DNA of 64,000 bases, from the NCBI GenBank assembly GCA_017311315.1, contig CM029672.1, positions 14,622,626 through 14,686,625 on the forward strand. Direction: 5' to 3'. This document shows positions 11,292-22,000 of the stretch, piece by piece; positions within the stretch are counted from its first letter, which is position 1, and each line of letters begins with the position of its first letter. This DNA is from Dendrocalamus latiflorus (Eukaryota > Streptophyta > Magnoliopsida > Poales > Poaceae). A program made the position numbers and the translations under genes. A model generated the notes under the pieces. It did no database searches. It was not told where the DNA came from and saw only the letters and a list, made by a program, of their open reading frames with translations.

Positions 11292-12289
11292 ATTCTTGTA
11301 ACATCCCAAAAATCTGAGTTTGAAAATGTGAAGCTTTTTGAATTATATTTGTAATATATTTTATTTGAATTTGGAGTTTATGGAGTTTTTCTGAAAAATT
11401 TGGTGAAGGTTCCAAAAAGTTATAAGGTCAAGAAAGAAATAAACAAATTAGGTAATAGAGAAGTAAAATCTAAAAATACGAATCTGAAAAGATGATCCAG
11501 TATAAGAAGGGAGAAATCTAAGTTAAAAATATAAAATCTCATTTTGAAAATAATGGCATAAATAGTAATAAAAAGTGAATGAATAAAATACAAACACATG
11601 TATATATATATGTATGTATATATAGGTGTGCATATACAAATTGTGCAAGAAAGAGTGTAGCAACAGGAAATAAAAATGTGCAAACTTAAATAAGCTAGAT
11701 AACTATCAATGTGTGAAATTATATGTATATACATCCATGGGCACGCATAAATAAATAAAAAAAAAGGGGCAGCCGGCCGGCCACCACCCCCGGCCCAGCC
11801 CAACTCTCCCGACTCGCCTCCACTGCGCCCCCCTCGCTGCGGTCGCTGCGTTGTGGACCTGCTCCACCCCGCCCTCGCCCGCTCTCTTCTCCCTCCTCCC
11901 GACTCTCTTCTCTGCTCCTCACCTGCCCGGCCTCCCCGTGGCGCCCATGCACCGCGTCTCCCGCGTTCTTCTCTCCCTTGCGCCAGAGCTATGCCCATCG
12001 GTCGCCCTGCCTGCTCCGTCGCATCCCGCATGCCCGCCTCGTCTTGTCACCACCTGCCCGCCGTCTCCTTGGTCAATCCCCTCCGTCGCGCGGCCAAGTG
12101 ACGCCGAACCACCCCGCTGCGCCCGCTCGCGTCGTCCACAATCACACCCGGTCCACGACTCTGCCACCCGCGTGTCACACCAGCATTAACTCCCGTTGCC
12201 ACTCCATCACTGCCCGGTAGCCATGGTCAAGCTGACATCGCCGCCCATGCCGGCCACCTGCCCTCCCTCGCCGCCCCGCTTTTCCACCC

Positions 12290-12297
12290 TATAAAAG
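12290..12297 (+). promoter_or_regulatory. TATA box in 5-prime LTR
   Basis: CCCTATAAAAGCC sits in a C-rich context inside the GC-rich block, the usual setting of a plant core promoter. It is the likely start region of the element transcript. The copy in the 3-prime LTR is at 20063-20070. Confidence 0.65.
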
Positions 12298-12780
12298 CCT
12301 CGGCCAAAGCCCTGAAACGCACCGCCCGAGCTCCCTCCTTCTCTCCTAGCGAGAAATCGGACCCCCGTGCTCCTTTTCTCGTCGGCGCCACCTTCTCCCC
12401 CATCGCCGGCCGCCGAGTCAATCCCCCTCACCGAGCCACCGTTTTCCAATTCCCCACTCCCACATGTTCCTGAGAATCCGGTGAAGTCAACCGGGCGATC
12501 GGCCAAGCCTCCCCGGACCTGTAGCTCGCCGGCGACGATCCTTCCCCGAGAGCTTCGCCGCCGCACGCCGCCGACCCCTCTCCGGTGACCCCTAGTCCCC
12601 GCCGACTCCATCATCGAGTTCCTCGACGCGTGGGCATCCAATTTTGGCCGCATCCGTCAGCCCTCCGGCAGCCCACCGCCGACCGCACCGCCGCCATTCC
12701 CCGCCTTCAACTCCTTTGCTTCGGGCCTCTGCTGCCGCTCCGCTTGTATGCTACTCCTTCCCCTTCCAATCAGGTAACAC

Positions 12781-12850
12781 CAAGAGTCTGAGTGGCTAGC
12801 AGAGTGTGCGTTCGCCGTGGAGACCTGGGTTCGAATCCGCCTGGCCGCAG
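12781..12850 (+). ncRNA. tRNA-like Pol III promoter segment in LTR
   Basis: A perfect B-box GGTTCGAATCC (12828-12838) is preceded by an A-box-like stretch GAGTGGCTAGCAGAGTG about 30 bp upstream, the spacing found in tRNA genes and tRNA-derived SINEs. I could not draw a complete cloverleaf, so this is a tRNA-related remnant, not a working tRNA. The second copy is at 20554-20623. Confidence 0.45.
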
Positions 12851-15640
12851 CATGTTAGAATAAATAGGGTTTATAATTTTTGATTGTGTTTAAGCCGATT
12901 GCAGCTAGGAAATAGCAATAAAAATCTATGAAAAATCAGAAACTAATCCCTCGTAGTGCAGAAATTTATTAAGTATATAAGTAATGCTTCTTAAAAATTT
13001 AATCATGGATTAATCACAGGTGTTAGCACATAATATGCCCTGATTATTTAATTTAAATCCTTAGTAACTAAGGGCCTAATAGGAATATTGTGGAGACTTA
13101 TACTTTCAGGAAAATATGGTTTAATAAATGATGTAAAGTTAGAACCTAAAACCATCATCTCTACGCCCCAAACAATTAGGAGAACCCTTTTTGGATTCTT
13201 AGATGATTTTGATATTAAGCCTCTAATAATTGGATTAGTTATCATGATAAATGATTAGTGTGATTTTAATATTTAAGTTTTAAATCTAACTCTTTATTAA
13301 AGGCATTAATGAGGAGAAATGGCTTTGGATAAATATCTATATTTAATAATAAAGATGGCCCTGGATTAGCATATAAATATATGTGCCCAATAGATATCAT
13401 GCCACCATTAAACAAACTTCAGAGATGTATTTTATTAAATAACAATAATAAAATATTACCTTGTACAATAGTCTATGACCAGACAAATAGGTCTAAATAC
13501 AGATAACAGAGCATTAATGAAGGGTGGATTTTGGGTAGAAACATCCATGCATCACAAGCACCTTTCATAAACTGAAAAGGTCAGGGTAATTAGCCAACCT
13601 GCGCATGCAAAACTAAAATTTATGGAGACCGTAAAAAGGTACTCTTGTACATACTTCCACTCATCAAGTCTTAAATGGTAGCTCTAGCTAATAATGATGA
13701 CATCATGTAAATCATGCTCGATTTAGAAAAGGATAAAAATACCAGAATTAGTAATTTTCAGAGAGCACTCCAAATTAAAAGGGCATAATAATACAGATGC
13801 TAAAACATAATAGCCTTAGGTCAACAAGTGACAAAATGATCTCATAGGCCTACAAATAACCTAAAATAAACATTCAGCCAATGACATGAGTAATTAGTGT
13901 CGCATAAAATACTACATCCCAAGCTCTGCCCCGGTAACCGAGTTTAAACTAGAATTAGAAGTGGGGCTAAGCCTAATAATAGCTAAAGTATGAGCAAGCT
14001 AATAATAGTGCCATTAATTAAATCTTATTCCTATCACTAGCTTTAGTACACAATAGTATTGAGCATAATTGTATATATAACAAGTTAGGACCCATATGAG
14101 TGGATCCTAATTCCACTTAAATTTAACCTAGCTATGAATAAAGATACATAAAAATATGATAATGGGATTATTAGAGAATTAAATTCTAATTAATTACCAT
14201 ATATGAATACATAATGAGCCTTTGCTATTTATCTTAATCTAATTAACAAGAAAAGGAGATATATAAGAAATTACTCTAAAACTTAATAAAGAGATCCAAG
14301 TGTTATAATACCTTCGACTAAAAGATTTATAGAATAAGTACAGACCTCATCCATCAGTCCAGTATGCCTTTACCATCACCTGAGTTGCAAGGAATGCATA
14401 CCCTAAAGATAAAATTTGTATACTAAACTCCTGCACCAGTCTATAGGTCTAACCTGACTCGTGGAACTTCCTTGATAAATAACAAAATAATACAAAGAGA
14501 TTATTAATAGAAAGATCAAGTTATCGTATGCTATTACCAACCTTGCCTCAACTCACCGAATCACCCATTAACTCGTAATAAAACTAAGTTGAGTTTATTC
14601 GGATTTATTTGGATCTCTTTGAGTTATTTGCTTTTTATTTGGATTCAGTCGTTTGTCGCGTAATTAGAAATTGGGAGTCGTGAAGATCCAGTGGATCAAG
14701 CGAGATCAAGCTCGAAGCGAAGATAGAGACCAAAAGCTCAAGAGAAAGCATTGTGTGAGCTCAAGACCGCGGTAAACCGTGCCAGGCGAGTCAATACTTT
14801 GATCATGTTGAACCTACATTTCTGCAAATTACTTTGCTTTAAATTATCAAATTGCATGCGGTTATTTATATGCAAATACATGTTAATTTAAGATTCTAGT
14901 TATATCCCATTGTGTACTTGGTTAACATTACCCCTCCTTTGAAATATTTGAACATGTGAACATTGTCGCCCTAGCACAAATTATAATAGTAACCTTTCGA
15001 AAATAAGTCCGTAATTGTATGCCATGCGTAGTATTGTTTAGGTACTCATGGGCGCGAAAGCGCCCAAGCATCACTTTTTAATCATGAGAAAAGTTGGTTG
15101 GGCAGTCATGGTGATAATGACTGGTGTATGTTGGATATGGTTATTTTGTATTCCCAAAAACTCTCAATTTGCTTTAATATCTGAGCGGATGGTTTGGGGG
15201 CTGGTATGTGGTGCGAAGGAATGCACAAAATTGTGGAGTGTGGTAGAACCGCTCAGATAATACTAAGGACTGAATCTCGTCATGTCAACCCGTGTAAAAC
15301 AGTACAACCACAAGTCTGTAAAATACAACTTGGCCCAGTAGATTTATCGAAATCCCGGACTCATCTCACTGGTAGTGGATTGATGGGGTTATGCTATGGC
15401 AAGGGGGCCGAAGGGACACCAGGTAGGGTGAAGTTTCTCAGTCGTACTAGCGCAGAGGGGAGTGGAGCCCGTACGCTAGTAGTAGTGAGAAACATCCCGC
15501 GCACAGATGGGACCCATCGCAAATGGGAGGTTACCCATAATGTGAGATGGGAGAAAGGACTAGATACTTTGAAAAGTCACTGTGATGGTCTGCTCAACCA
15601 CACGTCTAAGGAATCGTGTGGGGTAACGAGTTGATTGTCT

Positions 15641-15720
15641 CTTGTGGTGAAAGTGTACAAACTCTGCAGAGTTAAAACTATTCGAATAGCCGTGCCCACG
15701 GTCATGGGCAGACATGGGAA
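15641..15720 (+). repeat. conserved LTR block, copy 1
   Basis: An 80-bp block contains GTGTACAAACTCTGCAGAGT, CTATTCGAATAGCCGTG and CACGGTCATGGGC. It recurs at 23414-23493 (second LTR), about 28228-28308 (a different LTR) and about 63279-63366 (a third LTR). CTCTGCAGAG and CTATTCGAATAG are palindromes. Conservation across otherwise different LTRs suggests function, for example in RNA processing or packaging; this is inference. Confidence 0.75.
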
Positions 15721-16450
15721 CTTAACTGGATATAGTTCTGTTTACAAAATGTTTGAAAACTGGGAATGGAAAAGTGGAAGGGCGAAGGACTGCCCTGGTT
15801 TGGAATTGTCCTGGGCGTCGTCCCAGTGGTAAGTTAAGCGGCTATAACGCTGAAGAAATTGCTATATGGTGCAGATGCCATGTAACGGTGGATGGAATCT
15901 GAATCGATATTAATAATGCATTTCCTTGTACATTATGATTTGTTCCAAAATTGCTAAGTCATAGGACATTTTAATTAATTGTATTCAAAAGCACTCTGCG
16001 CAAAATAAAATAGCCCGAGCCTCTCCTTGTTAAGCCATGCATACTATTTATTTGCATTCTGTGTATTGGCTCGCGAGCACGGGGTCGGAGTGCTCACGCT
16101 CGCTTTGCGACAAAATTCAGAATCAGGAAATCAAATCACCTCGCCTCAGCAACAAGATTGGACAAGCTGTCCAAGAAGATGAAGATGTCAAGGGCTAGGT
16201 CGCGAACCTCCAGTTGGCTGCCTGTGGGCAAGTCCTGAAGGTCCCACCTGTGTGCTTCATTCCGCTGCTGCAATTTATTGATTTCGGCCTAATCGGCCCA
16301 TGAGTAAGTCTACTATTATAATTACGCTTCCGCATGATATGAATTTTGATATTCAGAACTGTAATCTGTGAGCACTATCTACTGATCCAGGGAATAGTGC
16401 GGTGGAATCACAGAGGAATCCGGATTGTAATATCTGGGCTCTTACAGCTT

Positions 16451-16462
16451 TGGTATCAGAGC
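16451..16462 (+). promoter_or_regulatory. primer-binding site, tRNA-Met(i) type
   Basis: TGGTATCAGAGC, the standard plant initiator-Met tRNA complement, lies four bases after the LTR end. Confidence 0.92.
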
Positions 16463-18584
16463 ATATCGACTGCAGGTCGTGACCTAGTTAGGTTGGTCGT
16501 TAGTTTCATGACTAGAATTATTTCTTTAAAATACTATTTGCCAAAAATATAAGCTATACTGCTCTTTCTCATCTCTCTTAGATGATTCCCCCTTATCTAT
16601 ATGTTGCCCTAGCCATTTTACTTCTGAAGCTCTCTCACCCAAATTCAAAGGGATGAAAGTCCAGTACTTCTTTTGTGAACTTTCTATGAAAACACACTTA
16701 GAGCCAAGAGTCATGGTGATTAACCTTGAAGTTTAATATCAAAGATTGTTTTATTTTTGGAGAAAACAATAGTGTGAAAATTGGAAGAACAAAAGAAATT
16801 TTTTTTTTGTAGAGCCTAACGGAAAGGATTAGATTGACCAGATGGATGAATTAAGTTATTCTTGGAAAGGAAATAGGAAATATGAAAATAATTGCGGGAA
16901 TACAACATTGATAAATCACATAATTCTTGGGAGATATTTACAATAGTGGAATAATGGAATATGATCGATTGCTAGATAAATCGATAGAGTTTTGAGAAAT
17001 TGGAGAGATGCCAACAATTATCAAAGTATAGGCTTGATTAATAACATTATTTCTGGAAGATGTTTATAATAATGGATTAATCCGGAGGTTGTCACTGAAG
17101 ATTTAGGTGGTTACTAGAGGAGTAATTATGATTTTGAATATAACCTTGGATTATTAGAAAGTCCTGATACACATGACACTGGAGGACTTAGAAGTAATAA
17201 TGTTGGATAATCATCAGAATTCAGAATTGAGGAGTAGATAGACAATAAAGATTCAGGTTGATCATTGGAGAAGCAAACTATGGATTTGGATCAATGACAC
17301 CAGACTGGATTATTAGGAGGTCACGATACGAAAGACATCAGTGGATCTAAATAAGTTAGATCTTCATAGGATTGGAAAGCTGATAAAATAGGCAATTGGC
17401 GAACCTGAGATTGGATTTATAAAGATGTGGTGGAAATTCAGGCACATATCAGAATTTGGTAACTTCGATTCGATTAATAAAATTTTAAATGGAAGAATTA
17501 TATTGGTGGGTCTAAAGTAAAGGCATTGGATTTTCATTGGATTGTAGAGTCAATAAGTTGACCAATAGTGGTTCTGGGATTTTGATTATATAGTCATAGT
17601 GAAAATATGATGATTGAAAGTCAAAGATTTATGCGGGACTTAGATAATCATGACTAGATTAATGAAATGGTGGATTATACAATAGGACGAGTATGATTGG
17701 TGGATCAAATAAAATAAATAATCTCCTTCGCTGTTTGGAGTCTTAGATGGCAGTAATGCCATGAACAATTAATGAAGAAAGATAGCCTAAGTGCAGTTTG
17801 CAAAAGTGGAAGTTAAATTATAAAGGCCAATGGATTCTAAGCCTTATGTACAAAAAAAAATCATATGGGAGTGAATTGATTCAGTGATGGATAGTTGAGC
17901 ATTGGAAGAGATTAGGATATCTTAAAAAAAAAATCCGTTTTGCCACAAGGATCATTTATAAAAAAAAAATGAGTGCCAAAACCAATGAAACTACCCCAAA
18001 TACTGTCCACTTCTTTCTATTAATTACAAAAGGAAAATTTTGATCCTTTTCTCATACCCCTACTCCAAATATTAAGGTTAGGAACGTCGAAGATGATCAT
18101 GAAGATAAGATGGTCTCGTTCTAGACGGACTGTGTATATGAACCCTGCCCCCTCCTATGTGTGCTCCCCGAGTAGATGTTGTATTGTTGCAAGCTTTTAT
18201 CTGGCTCTGTGCACTGCCTCTTGCCCTTGGGCGTCCTATTTCGCAGTCACAGGAAAAGCTTGCTTTTAAAATTTGTGTGGTTCTGTATCACCCCAGCTTC
18301 CGGGGTATTTTTCTTTAAAGTTAAATGGGTTAGAACACCTTATCTCCGCGATTTAATCCTCATCTCATGCTATTCCCTCTCACCTTTTCTGAAAACCCCA
18401 TCGGATCCAAAGGAACGAAATAACAAGTAACCCAAAACCAGTGCAATCAAGAAGAAGTGAAGACTCTGCAACCTTCCAGTATTTAAGGAAAACAACATCA
18501 CTGTGAAGAAGACCATCCGCCAATCTCGTGATGACCAAGACAGCTAGAGTACAATGGATGATTAATGACAATCGTCATTTAATT

Positions 18585-18595
18585 AAGGGGGGTAG
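18585..18595 (+). promoter_or_regulatory. internal copy of polypurine tract
   Basis: AAGGGGGGTAG repeats the first 11 bases of the terminal polypurine tract, again preceded by CATTTAA-like sequence. It may be a central polypurine tract or a by-product of the internal duplication. Confidence 0.5.
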
Positions 18596-19055
18596 CACTA
18601 CGAGATATAATGTCGGCAAAATCAAGGAGCAAGCACCCTGAAGACGACGACCTCTCCAGAAGAATAAAGATCTCCTCCCTCCCCTTTTGCCTCCTGTAAG
18701 TGCAGACCCTCTCCCCTTCTGTCTACTCCAACGACAGAGACCTTTGCTACCCACCTGTTAGTAAGGACATTCTACAACCCTATGTCCAATAGACGATGCA
18801 ACTACTCCATTCTGCGACGATGTGAAGACAACAACGTCAAAGAGCAAACAATTGGAAGTCTACGACTTATCCAGAAGAACAAGGTTTCTCTCTTCCCTTT
18901 TGACTTCTCCACGTGCTAACCCCTATTGTGCAGATTTCCATCTCTCTGAGGCTAGAAAACTATACGTCGAGCAATAGCCCAAAACCCATTTCTAGCAAAT
19001 GTAACCCCACCCCTTTCTTTCTACTCTACCGGAATCTCGGGGTCGAGATTCATTT

Positions 19056-19067
19056 AAGGGGGGTAGG
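19056..19067 (+). promoter_or_regulatory. polypurine tract of LARD-like element
   Basis: AAGGGGGGTAGG lies two bases before the 3-prime LTR, the expected position for the plus-strand primer. Confidence 0.85.
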
Positions 19068-19069
19068 TT

Positions 19070-22000
19070 TGTAACATCCCAAAAATCTGAGTTTGAAAAT
19101 GTGAAGCTTTTTGAATTATATTTGTAATATATTTTATTTGAATTTGGAGTTTATGGAGTTTTTCTGAAAAATTTGGTGAAGGTTCCAAAAAGTTATAAGG
19201 TCAAGAAAGAAATAAACAAATTAGGTAATAGAGAAGTAAAATCTAAAAATACGAATCTGAAAAGATGATCCAGTATAAGAAGGGAGAAATCTAAGTTAAA
19301 AATATAAAATCTCATTTTGAAAATAATGGCATAAATAGTAATAAAAAGTGAATGAATAAAATACAAACACATGTATATATATATGTATGTATATATAGGT
19401 GTGCATATACAAATTGTGCAAGAAAGAGTGTAGCAACAGGAAATAAAAATGTGCAAACTTAAATAAGCTAGATAACTATCAATGTGTGAAATTATATGTA
19501 TATACATCCATGGGCACGCATAAATAAATAAAAAAAAAGGGGCAGCCGGCCGGCCACCACCCCCGGCCCAGCCCAACTCTCCCGACTCGCCTCCACTGCG
19601 CCCCCCTCGCTGCGGTCGCTGCGTTGTGGACCTGCTCCACCCCGCCCTCGCCCGCTCTCTTCTCCCTCCTCCCGACTCTCTTCTCTGCTCCTCACCTGCA
19701 CGGCCTCCCCGTGGCGCCCATGCACCGCGTCTCCCGCGTTCTTCTCTCCCTTGCGCCAGAGCTATGCCCATCGGTCGCCCTGCCTGCTCCGTCGCATCCC
19801 GCATGCCCGCCTCGTCTTGTCACCACCTGCCCGCCGTCTCCTTGGTCAATCCCCTCCGTCGCGCGGCCAAGTGACGCCGAACCACCCCGCTGCGCCCGCT
19901 CGCGTCGTCCACAATCACACCCGGTCCACGACTCTGCCACCCGCGTGTCACACCAGCATTAACTCCCGTTGCCACTCCATCACTGCCCGGTAGCCATGGT
20001 CAAGCTGACATCGCCGCCCATGCCGGCCACCTGCCCTCCCTCGCCGCCCCGCTTTTCCACCCTATAAAAGCCTCGGCCAAAGCCCTGAAACGCACCGCCC
20101 GAGCTCCCTCCTTCTCTCCTAGCGAGAAATCGGACCCCCGTGCTCCTTTTCTCGTCGGCGCCACCTTCTCCCCCATCGCCGGCCGCCGAGTCAATCCCCC
20201 TCACCGAGCCACCGTTTTCCAATTCCCCACTCCCACATGTTCCTGAGAATCCGGTGAAGTCAACCGGGCGATCGGCCAAGCCTCCCCGGACCTGTAGCTC
20301 GCCGGCGACGATCCTTCCCCGAGAGCTTCGCCGCCGCACGCCGCCGACCCCTCTCCGGTGACCCCTAGTCCCCGCCGACTCCATCATCGAGTTCCTCGAC
20401 GCGTGGGCATCCAATTTTGGCCGCATCCGTCAGCCCTCCGGCAGCCCACCGCCGACCGCACCGCCGCCATTCCCCGCCTTCAACTCCTTTGCTTCGGGCC
20501 TCTGCTGCCGCTCCGCTTGTATGCTACTCCTTCCCCTTCCAATCAGGTAACACCAAGAGTCTGAGTGGCTAGCAGAGTGTGCGTTCGCCGTGGAGACCTG
20601 GGTTCGAATCCGCCTGGCCGCAGCATGTTAGAATAAATAGGGTTTATAATTTTTGATTGTGTTTAAGCCGATTGCAGCTAGGAAATAGCAATAAAAATCT
20701 ATGAAAAATCAGAAACTAATCCCTCGTAGTGCAGAAATTTATTAAGTATATAAGTAATGCTTCTTAAAAATTTAATCATGGATTAATCACAGGTGTTAGC
20801 ACATAATATGCCCTGATTATTTAATTTAAATCCTTAGTAACTAAGGGCCTAATAGGAATATTGTGGAGACTTATACTTTCAGGAAAATATGGTTTAATAA
20901 ATGATGTAAAGTTAGAACCTAAAACCATCATCTCTACGCCCCAAACAATTAGGAGAACCCTTTTTGGATTCTTAGATGATTTTGATATTAAGCCTCTAAT
21001 AATTGGATTAGTTATCATGATAAATGATTAGTGTGATTTTAATATTTAAGTTTTAAATCTAACTCTTTATTAAAGGCATTAATGAGGAGAAATGGCTTTG
21101 GATAAATATCTATATTTAATAATAAAGATGGCCCTGGATTAGCATATAAATATATGTGCCCAATAGATATCATGCCACCATTAAACAAACTTCAGAGATG
21201 TATTTTATTAAATAACAATAATAAAATATTACCTTGTACAATAGTCTATGACCAGACAAATAGGTCTAAATACAGATAACAGAGCATTAATGAAGGGTGG
21301 ATTTTGGGTAGAAACATCCATGCATCACAAGCACCTTTCATAAACTGAAAAGGTCAGGGTAATTAGCCAACCTGCGCATGCAAAACTAAAATTTATGGAG
21401 ACCGTAAAAAGGTACTCTTGTACATACTTCCACTCATCAAGTCTTAAATGGTAGCTCTAGCTAATAATGATGACATCATGTAAATCATGCTCGATTTAGA
21501 AAAGGATAAAAATACCAGAATTAGTAATTTTCAGAGAGCACTCCAAATTAAAAGGGCATAATAATACAGATGCTAAAACATAATAGCCTTAGGTCAACAA
21601 GTGACAAAATGATCTCATAGGCCTACAAATAACCTAAAATAAACATTCAGCCAATGACATGAGTAATTAGTGTCGCATAAAATACTACATCCCAAGCTCT
21701 GCCCCGGTAACCGAGTTTAAACTAGAATTAGAAGTGGGGCTAAGCCTAATAATAGCTAAAGTATGAGCAAGCTAATAATAGTGCCATTAATTAAATCTTA
21801 TTCCTATCACTAGCTTTAGTACACAATAGTATTGAGCATAATTGTATATATAACAAGTTAGGACCCATATGAGTGGATCCTAATTCCACTTAAATTTAAC
21901 CTAGCTATGAATAAAGATACATAAAAATATGATAATGGGATTATTAGAGAATTAAATTCTAATTAATTACCATATATGAATACATAATGAGCCTTTGCTA

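Larger units (their letters stand above)
11297..16446 (+). repeat. 5-prime LTR of LARD-like element
   Basis: The LTR is 5,150 bp. In order it holds an AT-rich start, a GC-rich block (about 11765-12780) with a TATA box, a Pol III-like internal box, an AT-rich stretch, and a conserved block at 15641-15720 shared with other LTRs. It ends GGGCTCTTACA. ORFs in the GC-rich block occur on both strands, are low in complexity and match no known family. Constant spacing of 7,773 bp between all shared landmarks indicates no net insertion or deletion relative to the other copy. Confidence 0.93.
16447..19069 (+). other. non-coding interior of LARD-like element
   Basis: The first half (about 16800-17950) is a monotonous GATTG/ATTGGA-rich sequence with frequent stops in all frames. 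The second half holds two diverged copies of a pyrimidine-rich block (about 18600-18760 and 18830-18950), both with TCCAGAAGAA followed by CCCTTTTG. No gag or pol domain is visible in any frame. Confidence 0.7.

Noticed and set aside
11420..12220. Long overlapping ORFs (up to 203 codons) on both strands, repeated at 19193-19993
   Set aside because: They lie in the GC-rich block of the LTR, overlap in several frames, are low in complexity and show no domain. They are repeated because they are LTR sequence.
15048..15832. ORFs of 65-146 codons in the LTR, repeated exactly at 22821-23605
   Set aside because: They cover the conserved non-coding LTR block and have no recognisable protein features.
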